NCBI RefSeq assembly: GCF_951230155.1
Contig: NZ_CATNVD010000002.1
Coordinates: 1-64,000, forward strand
Origin: Parablautia sp. Marseille-Q6255
GTDB taxonomy: Bacteria > Bacillota > Clostridia > Lachnospirales > Lachnospiraceae
DNA: 64,000 nt
Reading direction: 5' to 3'
Part shown: piece by piece, positions 1 through 7,193 of the stretch
How the letters are laid out: every line of letters begins with the position of its first letter
Position numbering within the stretch: the first letter of the stretch is position 1
The notes under the pieces: generated by a model
The model's input: the letters and a program-made list of their open reading frames with translations, nothing else
Database searches by the model: none
What the model was told of the DNA's origin: nothing
Program-made: the position numbers and the translations under genes

Positions 1-63
1 AAAAATATTTTTCTCTAACTGCTTGAATGTTACGCCGTTTTCCTTTATCATTGAACTCATCAT
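1..63 (-). CDS. N-terminus of a probable ISLre2-family transposase (partial)
   Basis: Only the first 21 codons lie in the window; the gene runs off the left edge. It opens with two ATG codons preceded by AAGGAG at the right distance, so the start is convincing. The peptide (MMSSMIKENGVTFKQLEKN...) resembles the beginning of ISLre2/UPF0236 transposases, which carry a similar segment near their N-terminus. That family call rests on memory of the motif over 21 residues and is tentative. An insertion sequence here would fit the decayed state of the next 4 kb. Confidence 0.4.
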   Translation of the reverse strand, partial: MMSSMIKENGVTFKQLEKNIF

Positions 64-119
64 ACAGACTCCTTATGTTTTTTCTCAGCAATTAAACAAT
101 AAGATAAATCTGTATGATT

Positions 120-143
120 GGGAAGAGGTTTCGATCTCTTCCC
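120..143 (+). terminator. Terminator-like hairpin
   Basis: An 8-bp perfect stem (GGGAAGAG/CTCTTCCC) is followed on the plus strand by TTTATTTTT. No plus-strand gene ends just before it, so it may instead shield the transposase-like gene or be part of the mobile element end. Confidence 0.4.
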
Positions 144-209
144 TTTATTTTTGCCAATGATAATTATACTCTAAGGTTTCTCAATTAAATAAAATGTGAC
201 TTATTTTTG

Positions 210-252
210 GTGCGAATCTCCCGGGAAATTTCTGTTTACTCCCCATTCGCAC
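210..252. repeat. 43-bp inverted-repeat element, copy 1
   Basis: The arms GTGCGAAT and ATTCGCAC bound a 43-bp element of exactly the same length as the one at 4230-4272, with related interior sequence (a CCGGG or CCGG core on the left side). The second copy sits directly downstream of cas2, where an I-C array leader begins. This copy is therefore probably a duplicated or displaced leader segment. The arms could also be insertion-sequence related. Confidence 0.6.
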
Positions 253-253
253 C

Positions 254-1510
254 TGATATTTTCATTATACCTATCCATTCCGGGGACACCATTATATTAT
301 CTCCTATAAGTCAATTGGATAACTCCGTGTGCTAAGTGTTCCTCGTTATGAATAAATAATCAGCAATGCACGCTTTCTGCTTAGAGTTTCATAACATGAA
401 ACAATCCTATAAATACTTTTGCTGATAAAAACGCATACTTTAGTTCTGATACATATTTTTTGTACATCGTTGAGATTTGCTTATTTCATAGACTTGTTTG
501 ATTCATTGTTGATGCAACTTTCTAGCAATGTTATCTTTTGCTCTTCTTTCCAAAACTAAATACAAACATGTTTTCAAAGTGAACTGTCTTCTCAATTGCT
601 TCAAAATATCACTAGAAATAGTTACGGCATCTGACATTTTCATAGCTTGCCGTATTGCGGTTCTTATGTTCAACAATCCCCTGTTTCTACAAAGTCTGAG
701 TAATATAAAGAAAGCCTGCTCCCAATCTATTTTCCCCGTACAAGATCTATACACATGCTTTCACCATCCTGGAACTCTGACATACCTTTCTGTCGTGACT
801 CTACATTTTCTGCAAATTAATTTCTCTCCTGAAAGTCAAAACAATGATCTCAATCTGCGTATCAAATTAAAACATATCTACGTAGAATTGCAAAAATATG
901 GACAATATTCATGCTGCCTGCACATCTCTTCTCCCACAAAATGAATTCTACAAATTTTGCACCACTTCGATTCAAAATTTAATTTTCTTTTATACCTTCA
1001 ATATTTCCTCTATCTTACCAGCTTCTAATACTCGATATTCCTGATTGAATTGTCGTAATGGTTCATCTTCGCTCAGTAAATATAAAGATATTAATCTCTC
1101 TTTTTAAAATTAGAAAAGAATATAGTCTGTAAAACTAAGCCTTTATATGCTTCTTCATCCAAAAAGGCAGGACTAATCTTTATTTGTTCTCTATCTTTCG
1201 AAACCACAACTTTCTTTTTTTAACTGCAATCATTATTCCTGCATGTTACGTTAATTTTTTAATCTCTGCAATCTTCTAAATTTACAAGTACATCAAAATC
1301 ATTGCTATTTTTCTTCTTATCCCAATATTATCCATCTATATCTGTATCAAAAAATTTGTCATAGCCTACATCATTTCAAGAACTATCTATACGACTTTCA
1401 AGAGAATCCAGTAACTACTTTTTTGTCCCTGAATTCCAAGAAATGTACCCTAGTAATGCGGATTCTCTTTGTCGCCAGCTTGAAGACGGCGAAGACAGAC
1501 ACCGCATAAG
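254..1510. other. AT-rich region without an intact gene
   Basis: No reading frame here has convincing length, start site and family identity. On the minus strand several short stretches look like former coding sequence broken by stops and frameshifts, for example a stretch around 1180-1100 reading KISPAFLDEEAYKGL, and an 83-codon frame at 503-754 that I do not recognise. I read this as decayed accessory DNA between the insertion sequence and the CRISPR remnants. Confidence 0.5.
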
Positions 1511-1512
1511 AA

Positions 1513-1546
1513 ATGTTAATTCATGTCCTCCTTGTGGAGGAACGAC
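1513..1546 (-). CRISPR. Degenerate type I-C CRISPR repeat (distal remnant)
   Basis: Read on the minus strand it begins GTCGTTCC, forms a TCCTCC/GGAGGA stem around ACAA, and ends ATGAATTAACAT, a worn version of the I-C 3' end GTGGATTGAAAT. It has the same orientation and length as the repeat at 4038-4071, but no repeats lie at normal 65-70 nt spacing on either side. It is best read as the last, degenerate repeat of an array that has been lost. Confidence 0.6.
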
Positions 1547-1560
1547 CGGCGTAGTATAAT
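1532..1560 (+). promoter_or_regulatory. Promoter partly inside the CRISPR-repeat remnant
   Basis: A -35 TTGTGG lies at 1532-1537 inside the loop of the degenerate CRISPR repeat, and a perfect -10 TATAAT at 1555-1560, with a 17-nt spacer. It would drive the small membrane protein gene that starts at 1592. Confidence 0.5.
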
Positions 1561-1591
1561 AGAGGTATTAAAAGCCGAAAGGAGAAGCAGG

Positions 1592-1843
1592 ATGCATAGA
1601 TGGCTATTATACCGGATACCACTGGCAATATATATATTAGCGCTGATCGGGATGTTTTTTATGCATCCGTTCGGCGCACTGATCGTTGCAGGGATATCGC
1701 TGTTTTTTGCAGTGCCTTGGATGATAATTACAAAATGGATATGCAGGGAGAGTGATAAAAGTAATAAATTCAACCATAGAAAAAGGTACAAGAAACGTCT
1801 GAAAGAGCGTTTTAGGATTTCCATAAAAGACAATGCCAGGTGA
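1592..1843 (+). CDS. Small membrane protein of unknown function
   Basis: This 83-residue protein starts at ATG 1592, chosen because GAAAGGAG lies 8 nt upstream; an earlier in-frame start would lie inside the CRISPR-repeat remnant. About residues 5-50 are strongly hydrophobic and form one or two membrane segments (IPLAIYILALIGMFF, then ALIVAGISLFFAVPWMII). A basic tail follows (RKRYKKRLKERFR). I do not recognise the family. The 3' end lies within a 51-bp sequence repeated at 3958-4008, so a copy of the gene's tail lies 2.1 kb away. Confidence 0.65.
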   Translation: MHRWLLYRIPLAIYILALIGMFFMHPFGALIVAGISLFFAVPWMIITKWICRESDKSNKFNHRKRYKKRLKERFRISIKDNAR

Positions 1844-1857
1844 TACAGTTAGGAAAA
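1807..1857. repeat. 51-bp direct repeat, left copy
   Basis: Identical to 3958-4008 except for one base (T to C at the 18th position). It covers the last codons and stop of the small membrane protein gene plus 14 bp beyond. The two copies flank a block of three minus-strand accessory genes. A short direct repeat over the 3' end of a gene is typical of integration sites, but no recombinase lies between the copies. Confidence 0.85.
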
Positions 1858-1890
1858 TGCCAACAGCAATAAAGTGGAGTTGTATTGATT

Positions 1891-2583
1891 CTACAGATTA
1901 TCACATATCCAACTTTTTATAATCTTGTCATCCCCATTTCCCATAAAAGAATGTTCACTCTGCTTTGATATAGTCAATAACACAGAATTGGACTTTGCAA
2001 AATTTTCTATAACCTGTAAAGATTGCAAATTGTCCTTGCCTCCATAAAGTATATAGGTTGGACTATTCCATCTTGCTACGGGATTTTTCTTTACATACTG
2101 GAAGTAATCCCAAGACAAAGTATCAATCGGTGTCGGAATTTCTCTTTTAGTATAAAGCATTTCTTCCGTAACATGAAACCACTGGAACATATTTTTAATG
2201 AGATATTCCATATTCACGATTGGAGACAGAAAAAAACACTTTTCAAAGGTAACATTTTTATATGCCTGCAAACTGAAATATGCGCCCAAACTACAAGCAA
2301 ACAAAGATACCGATTTCCAATTAGCAAATATATAGGAACTTATCCTATGAAGGTCAGAAATACCATTCCAAATATCGCACCTGTAATTTTCGCTTTTTCT
2401 TTCTCCATGTTCCGGTAAGTCAAAACTGATTGTCTGATAGCCTCTATTTTCTGCTATCTGAGCAAAAGTTTCAGCAGACTCCTTATCAGACATTTTTCCG
2501 TGAACATAAATGTATACCTTGTCAGATTTCACTCCCCAGATAATGACCGGAATCTTCCCGATATAAAATTTTGTTGTTTTCAT
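1891..2583 (-). CDS. Alpha/beta hydrolase
   Basis: A 230-residue single-domain alpha/beta hydrolase, probably cytoplasmic, with no signal peptide. The oxyanion-loop HG is seen in YVHGK near residue 28. The nucleophile elbow is ACSLG, a variant of GxSxG with Ala in the first position. The acid is probably the Asp of GGKDN and the base the His of SEHSFMG near the C-terminus. The substrate cannot be told. It is the distal gene of the accessory block flanked by 51-bp repeats, whose base composition is more AT-rich than the genes after 12.8 kb, suggesting acquisition. Confidence 0.75.
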   Translation of the reverse strand: MKTTKFYIGKIPVIIWGVKSDKVYIYVHGKMSDKESAETFAQIAENRGYQTISFDLPEHGERKSENYRCDIWNGISDLHRISSYIFANWKSVSLFACSLGAYFSLQAYKNVTFEKCFFLSPIVNMEYLIKNMFQWFHVTEEMLYTKREIPTPIDTLSWDYFQYVKKNPVARWNSPTYILYGGKDNLQSLQVIENFAKSNSVLLTISKQSEHSFMGNGDDKIIKSWICDNL

Positions 2584-2665
2584 CTTTCATCACCGATTAC
2601 ATTGTATCATCAAAAAATAGCATTCTCAATATACTGTCACTTACAGAAGTGTTTTTTACCTAAAA

Positions 2666-2691
2666 GAGAGGCCGCAAAACTACGACCTCTC
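2666..2691 (-). terminator. Rho-independent terminator after the CD3324-like gene
   Basis: On the minus strand GAGAGGTCG pairs with CGGCCTCTC around a short loop and is followed by TTTT. It lies just after the stop codon at 2697. Confidence 0.6.
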
Positions 2692-2696
2692 GGAAA

Positions 2697-2960
2697 TTAT
2701 TTCTCATATATGATTTTTCTGATTGAATGAACAGAAAGATAATAAATATCAGCTAATTCATCAACACTTTTTCCTTGCTGATAATCTTTTCTTATTTTCC
2801 TGTTTCTCTGTTCAATCTCATATTTACTGCCACTCAATTCGCCCCATTTCTTTTTGCTGTCTTTTCTTGAAGGAACATAAATATATCCGCCTTGTATATA
2901 ACTTTGCAATTCTTCAATTAAAGCAATGGGGAGTACAGAATCTGCTTTGATATATTTCAT
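2697..2960 (-). CDS. CD3324-like small HTH protein
   Basis: An 87-residue protein that matches in outline the CD3324-type small proteins of clostridia: an N-terminal MKYIKADSVLP-like start, an IYVPSR motif, a WGE segment, and a C-terminal helix-turn-helix (GKSVDELADIYYLSVHSIRKII) resembling resolvase/sigma-like DNA-binding helices. It probably binds DNA; its target is unknown. It is flanked by a terminator downstream and a 12-bp-arm inverted repeat upstream (3022-3065). It lies between the hydrolase and the acetyltransferase on the same strand. Confidence 0.7.
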   Translation of the reverse strand: MKYIKADSVLPIALIEELQSYIQGGYIYVPSRKDSKKKWGELSGSKYEIEQRNRKIRKDYQQGKSVDELADIYYLSVHSIRKIIYEK

Positions 2961-3021
2961 GCAGGCTCACTCCTTTAACTTTTCATCGTCAAATAGCAAA
3001 GCCAGCATATTACGCCTTACT

Positions 3022-3065
3022 ACTCCATGCAAATAGCGTTAACATTTACTGACTTTGCATGGAGT
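3022..3065. repeat. 12-bp perfect inverted repeat
   Basis: ACTCCATGCAAA at 3022-3033 is the exact reverse complement of TTTGCATGGAGT at 3054-3065, with a 20-nt loop. It lies between the acetyltransferase stop and the CD3324-like start. It could act as a terminator for the former or an operator for the latter. On the plus strand it is followed within 15 nt by a T-rich run. Confidence 0.55.
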
Positions 3066-3122
3066 GAAACATCGTTCTTTCTTTTTTTATTTATACACAT
3101 CGTGTCACCGTCCTAATTACAT

Positions 3123-3761
3123 TTATATCGCTTGTCTTAATTGTTCAATGTTCCCGCTTTGTATAGCACCAATATTTCTTGCGATTCTTTCCTCAGACCA
3201 GTTCCACCATTGAATCTCCAATAGTGCAGAAATACTTTCTTCTGAAAATCGTCTCTTTATTGGTTTCGCCGGAACACCGCCAACAATCGTATATGGCGGA
3301 ACATCTTTTGTGACAACTGCACGAGTTCCAATAATCGCTCCATCTCCAATCGTGACACCAGCTAAAATAACAGCTTCATAACCAATCCAAACATCATTTT
3401 CAATGATAATATCGCCTTTATTATCCCATGCGTTTGTTACGTCTTTCTTTTCCAATCCCCATTCCTCAAAAAATAATGGAAACGGATAAGTAGACCATGA
3501 AGATAATGTATGATTGGCACTGTTAAAAAGGAATTTTGCACCGCAAGCAATGGAGCAGAATTTCCCAATCTGCAATTTGTCATGATTTATCGGATAGTGA
3601 TATAATACGTTGTTCTGCTCAAATAACGTCGGGTCATTTACAAAATCATTATACATTGTGAAATCTCCAACCGCTATATTGGGATTCGTGATTACATGTT
3701 TCAAATAAATTGTTTCTTTATCACCTGTACGGGGATAAATCTGTTTTACTGGAATAGTCAT
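3123..3761 (-). CDS. Vat-type xenobiotic O-acetyltransferase
   Basis: A 212-residue left-handed beta-helix acetyltransferase of the CatB/Vat (XAT) group. Visible marks are the hexapeptide repeats (IGKFCSIACGAKF, IIIENDVWIGYEAVILAGVTIGDGAIIG) and the catalytic-loop His in SANHTL followed by STYPF, as in streptogramin A acetyltransferases. The C-terminal WWNW segment is also typical. It would acetylate a hydroxyl group of a drug such as virginiamycin M or chloramphenicol using acetyl-CoA; the actual substrate is not provable here. It has a strong AGGAGG site, its own promoter (3861-3889) and a possible leader peptide. Confidence 0.8.
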   Translation of the reverse strand: MTIPVKQIYPRTGDKETIYLKHVITNPNIAVGDFTMYNDFVNDPTLFEQNNVLYHYPINHDKLQIGKFCSIACGAKFLFNSANHTLSSWSTYPFPLFFEEWGLEKKDVTNAWDNKGDIIIENDVWIGYEAVILAGVTIGDGAIIGTRAVVTKDVPPYTIVGGVPAKPIKRRFSEESISALLEIQWWNWSEERIARNIGAIQSGNIEQLRQAI

Positions 3762-3791
3762 TTAAAAACCTCCTGTCAATTTGAATAATGT

Positions 3792-3830
3792 TTATTTAAC
3801 TATTCCAGATAAAGCAATGCAGAGTTTCAC
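3792..3830 (-). other. Possible 12-residue leader peptide upstream of the acetyltransferase
   Basis: A GTG-initiated frame (MKLCIALSGIVK, then TAA) lies about 30 bp upstream of the acetyltransferase start, after AGAGGTGG at good spacing and downstream of the predicted promoter. Ribosome-targeting antibiotic resistance genes often carry such leaders for translational induction. I could not see a clear alternative hairpin covering the downstream ribosome site, so this is a candidate only. Confidence 0.35.
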
Positions 3831-3860
3831 CTAAACCACCTCTCTTTTGATTTAATGACA

Positions 3861-3889
3861 ATTATATACGCTGTTTGATTGGAGAACAA
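3861..3889 (-). promoter_or_regulatory. Promoter of the acetyltransferase gene
   Basis: On the minus strand -35 TTGTTC (3889-3884) and -10 TATAAT (3866-3861) are separated by 17 nt. The start of transcription would lie just upstream of the leader-peptide frame. Confidence 0.6.
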
Positions 3890-3957
3890 TACCATGTGAC
3901 ATTTCTTCAAAATAGGGGATGTGTTACTACTCTGGTATTTTAACAATAATTTATCAA

Positions 3958-4008
3958 GCGTTTTAGGATTTCCACAAAAGACAATGCCAGGTGATACAGT
4001 TAGGAAAA
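3958..4008. repeat. 51-bp direct repeat, right copy
   Basis: Matches 1807-1857 at 50 of 51 positions. Here it is a tail-only fragment of the small membrane protein gene, without the rest of the reading frame. It lies 30 bp from the leader-proximal CRISPR repeat. Confidence 0.85.
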
Positions 4009-4037
4009 ATGATATCGTAGCAGACGGTTGGAGGCAG

Positions 4038-4071
4038 ATCTCCAATCCACGTCCCCCTTGCGGGGAACGAC
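4038..4071 (-). CRISPR. Single leader-proximal type I-C CRISPR repeat
   Basis: On the minus strand it reads GTCGTTCCCC, GCAA, GGGGGACGTGGATTGGAGAT: the I-C plan of a GC-rich hairpin followed by GTGGATTG. The 3' end differs from the usual GAAAT. It lies about 210 bp downstream of cas2 in the transcription direction of the cas genes, the expected position of the first repeat. No second repeat follows at spacer distance; the next repeat-like sequence is at 1513-1546. The array has therefore collapsed. Confidence 0.75.
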
Positions 4072-4283
4072 CACAATTTTGCCCAGCCATAGCCAAAATA
4101 TACTATCTACATTATATATTTCGCCATATCACTATACTAGTGTCAGTGGACAAGGGGCAACACGCCTGTTCACTGACGCTACGCTTCCTTTTTATTGCAT
4201 CCTTTTTATTTTTTTATACAATTTTTCAGGTGCGAATCCTCCGGATTTTTTATGTTCCGTCCACATTCGCACATAAATTACCA
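4072..4283 (-). promoter_or_regulatory. CRISPR leader region between cas2 and the first repeat
   Basis: This 212-bp AT-rich stretch has no gene. It begins next to cas2 with the 43-bp inverted repeat (4230-4272) and ends at the first repeat. By position it is the array leader, which would hold the array promoter. A clear -10/-35 pair was not resolved. Confidence 0.5.
4230..4272. repeat. 43-bp inverted-repeat element, copy 2 (leader start)
   Basis: The arms GTGCGAAT/ATTCGCAC enclose a 27-nt interior. It lies 12 bp past the end of cas2. A diverged copy of identical length is at 210-252. Confidence 0.65.
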
Positions 4284-4574
4284 TTACATAATAAGAATTC
4301 CATCTGCGGGAGTTCCTCTGTCAACTCCCACATGTTCTACTTTTGTTTTATACTGATTTCCCAGATAGTAAAACCTTAAGCTATCCACCTCTTCATCGAT
4401 TATATCGGACAGCTTCGCCTTGAGCACCACACATTGCGCATTGTCCAATATACATTCAAAAACAGAATTTTGTACTCTTCGCCCATAGTTTACACACTGC
4501 CTGGCTACTTTTCGCAATCATCTTTTTCCCGCGTCAGTTTCTGTATTCACATCGTAGGTAATCAATACTAACAT
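4284..4574 (-). pseudogene. cas2: cas2, interrupted by an in-frame stop
   Basis: Cas2 forms the central dimer of the Cas1-Cas2 spacer integrase. From ATG 4574 the frame reads MLVLITYDVNTETDAGK, with the family's first beta strand and Asp8, and then meets TGA at codon 19 (4520-4518). The same frame continues without shift as LRKVARQCVNYGRRVQNSVFE to a normal C-terminus at 4284. A single CGA-to-TGA change would explain it. Restart at the TTG after the stop would lack the first strand and Asp8. Total coding length (97 codons) is normal for the family. Confidence 0.85.
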
Positions 4575-4587
4575 ACCTCTGTCCACC

Positions 4588-5620
4588 TCATTTCCAAAGA
4601 AATACCGGATAACTGTCTAAATCACCTCTTAAATATCTCGCCAGCAACATTGCCTGCACATAAGGAACCATTCCCCACTCTATTTTCTCATTCAGGTAAG
4701 GATGGGTTAACGTTTCTTTCTTTTTATTCTGCCATTCTGTCAACAGCTTCTTTCTCAGATCGTCATTCATCAGGACAGCGCCGTTTTCTTTTGTTATGAA
4801 GCTTTTACCAGTGACTATTTTCTTATTGATCAGGGATACAACAAACCTGGCTGCCAGCACGGCTCTTAATTCCTCAATTAAATCCAGGGATAGCGAAGCT
4901 CTCCCCGGCCGCAATGTGTGAAGATAGCCGACATACGGATCCAGTCCTGCGCTCTCCAGAGCAGAAGTAATTTGATTTGTCAATAATGTATACACAAAGG
5001 ATAACATCGCATTGACCTTATCTATTGGTGGTCTTTTATTTCTGCCCTGAAATTTGAAATCTTTTTTCTGTTGTAAGATCAGCTGATCAAATACTCCGAA
5101 GTAAACGCTGGCTGCTTCGCCCTCATATCCTCTTATCTGCTCTTTTGACTGACAGTTCTGAATGTAATGGAGAGAATTTTTCAAATATTCAGATGCAGCC
5201 TTTACCTGCTCTGCATCAATCTGAAGACTGTGATCACGGATAGCACGCTCCAGCACCCATCTTGCATTATGTACTTTTCCTAAAATGCAGTTTCTTGCAA
5301 TTTCAAGACTTTGCACCTCATTTTTTGCACTGTCATACTGCTGCTGTCTTAATACGACATTTCCCTTTATCTTTCCGCTTACTCTCGCTAAAAATTTTCC
5401 CTGCGGCGTTATATAGCACAAAGAGATGTTGCGCTCTGCACACGCCCCCATCAGTGCAGGGCTTGTCCCCCCGGTAGCCAAAGGAAACTATCCCCTCTAA
5501 ATTATGCAAAGGGAGACGCCCTGCTTCTGCTGTTCCTTCAAGAACTACTATATTTTCGCCATCTAACGCCAGATAACTGCTTTCAGAGGTCACGTATAAC
5601 GTATTTAATAATTTTTTCAT
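4588..5620 (-). pseudogene. cas1: cas1 (type I-C), frameshifted
   Basis: Cas1 is the metal-dependent integrase of spacer acquisition. The first about 50 codons (MKKLLNTLYVTSESSYLALDG...) run from ATG 5620, overlapping the cas4 stop. The frame then shifts at a run of six G (5472-5467), after which the rest of Cas1 (TSPALMGACAERN onward) continues in another frame to 4588. Removing one G restores a full-length protein of about 343 residues. Active-site candidates are intact downstream: Glu in YEGEAA, His in LHTLRPGRAS and the acid cluster in DLIEEL. A homopolymer sequencing error is possible, but cas2 is also broken. Confidence 0.85.
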
Positions 5621-6282
5621 TCGTTGTCCTCCTTCAGCGCCTGATGAATGTAGGTTTTTACTGATCCTGCTTTTCCCAGTTTAGGCAAACAGATATCCTT
5701 AAGAGAACACGCATTACAGGCCTTGCTGTATTTCACTTTCGGAGTATATTTTCTGTCAAAATACTGATGCATTTCCTGAAATATTGCTTTTACTTCTCGA
5801 CGCAAATCTTCCGAAATCTCTATGATTTCCCTTCTTCTCGTCTCTCCGTAAAACAATGCCCCTTCTGGAATATCCGCCGAAAACATCTCCTCCAGACACA
5901 GCGCCTGGGCTGCGAGCTGCAGCTGATCCTCCACAGTAACCTTTGGTTGGCCTTTTTTATACTCGATCGGGTAAACAGAAAAAGTCCCTCTGTGACCATG
6001 CAGCCTTATTCCGTCTTCACACCTGTGAAATTCAACCACATCACACTCGCCGCTGACGCCCAGTTCTCTGGAAGTGACCGGAAGAGACCGCGCAACAAGC
6101 AGATCCTTTCTTTTTTCCACCAGATAAGGATCGTGAGCTTTTTTGTGCATCAGCTCGCCTAGAGCTGTATGCACATTTTCCGCCCATTGCTGCTCAATAT
6201 GGATCAACGCCCATTGTCTTCTGCAAAATTTAAAATGTTGAATACCAGATAACATTAAATAATTATCTTCTGCATATTCCAT
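5617..6282 (-). CDS. cas4: Cas4 PD-(D/E)xK nuclease
   Basis: A 221-residue Cas4, the nuclease that trims prespacers and helps select PAM-proximal ends for Cas1-Cas2. The RecB-type core is visible as GECDVVEF followed by YPIEYKKG, and then the helix QLQLAAQALCLEE. Iron-sulfur ligands are Cys20 (FCRRQ) and the C-terminal CNACSLKDIC cluster. The start overlaps the cas7 stop as TAATG, and the stop overlaps the cas1 start, so translation is coupled. It appears intact although its partners Cas1 and Cas2 are broken. Confidence 0.93.
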   Translation of the reverse strand: MEYAEDNYLMLSGIQHFKFCRRQWALIHIEQQWAENVHTALGELMHKKAHDPYLVEKRKDLLVARSLPVTSRELGVSGECDVVEFHRCEDGIRLHGHRGTFSVYPIEYKKGQPKVTVEDQLQLAAQALCLEEMFSADIPEGALFYGETRRREIIEISEDLRREVKAIFQEMHQYFDRKYTPKVKYSKACNACSLKDICLPKLGKAGSVKTYIHQALKEDNE

Positions 6283-7193
6283 TAAATCATCCTTTTCATT
6301 TCTACAGAATCCGGTATACTTTCTTCATGTATCTCGACAATATAATCCTGATAGCTTCTCGGGAATTCTACCCCTTCTTTTTTTCTCACCTCGATAGCAT
6401 CAAACAATTTGTAAGCCGGGCAGTCTCCGAGCTCTTTGCTGTGTTTAAACACGATCAGCTCCCGCACTGCCATGTTCCCTCTTGCAGCAGAATGATCATG
6501 CTCAAACATGTTGATGATCGCCTCCCACAGCAGTTCGAGATCTTCCTCCGAAAATCCGGTTACTTTCCGGGCCAGATTCGCAGACACATACCCTTCCACA
6601 CGATATAAGCCATACGGCACAATGCTCTTTCTTCCCATCTCAGTACTTTTATTTTCGGCATCCTTTTCTGTTGTGATCGCTACTCTCGTAACTGTAATCT
6701 CCTGAGAAACGATTGGATCAATACTTCTTGCAAATCCAAGCTGCACCGGTCCTCTTACCTGACCGCAGTTCAAAGCGGCCTTTACAAATGTAGTCATGAC
6801 AGCGCCAAACGTTCTGATATCAAAAAAGTTCCGGCACATATAATCGCGGATTTTTACGTCTGCATCTGCATCACTTTTCTTCAGTTTTTTCAAAGATTCT
6901 GTAACCTTTTTTTCATCGGTTTCCTCTATTCCAAGGCTTGCACAGGCTTCTCTGTCACTTCGGTTCAGCGGAACATCCTCTTTTATGTATATCTTATATC
7001 CCTGTGCATCTTCCTTTACCGTTTCAATATAATTCCGGATTTTTCTTTTCAGACACACGTCCGTAACCAGCCCAAGTCCGCTTTCCGGGTCAATTCTCGG
7101 CATGTTTCCAGCATCCGGATCTCCGTTTGGATTTCCGTTTTCTACGTCAAATAAAACTACAAATTCATATCGGTTTTTAATTACTTCGCTCAT
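6282..7193 (-). CDS. cas7: Cas7 (Csd2), type I-C Cascade backbone
   Basis: This 303-residue Cas7c polymerises along the crRNA to form the Cascade backbone. It opens with the RAMP-type strand YEFVVLFDVENGNPNGDPD and contains the family's NFFDIRTFGAVM and GQVRGPVQLGFARSIDPI segments. It follows the cas8c stop directly with AAGGAGG placed inside the end of cas8c. Full length, with no missing motif seen. Confidence 0.95.
   Translation of the reverse strand: MSEVIKNRYEFVVLFDVENGNPNGDPDAGNMPRIDPESGLGLVTDVCLKRKIRNYIETVKEDAQGYKIYIKEDVPLNRSDREACASLGIEETDEKKVTESLKKLKKSDADADVKIRDYMCRNFFDIRTFGAVMTTFVKAALNCGQVRGPVQLGFARSIDPIVSQEITVTRVAITTEKDAENKSTEMGRKSIVPYGLYRVEGYVSANLARKVTGFSEEDLELLWEAIINMFEHDHSAARGNMAVRELIVFKHSKELGDCPAYKLFDAIEVRKKEGVEFPRSYQDYIVEIHEESIPDSVEMKRMI

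Noticed and set aside
120-252. The two hairpins at 120-143 and 210-252 as the terminal inverted repeats of the insertion sequence
   Set aside because: They are self-complementary hairpins rather than ends that pair with a distant partner, and the second has a copy beside cas2.
5467-5472. Programmed frameshift in cas1 at the G run
   Set aside because: No slippery-sequence arrangement with a downstream structure was evident, Cas1 families are not known to use frameshifting, and cas2 next to it is also broken, so decay is simpler.
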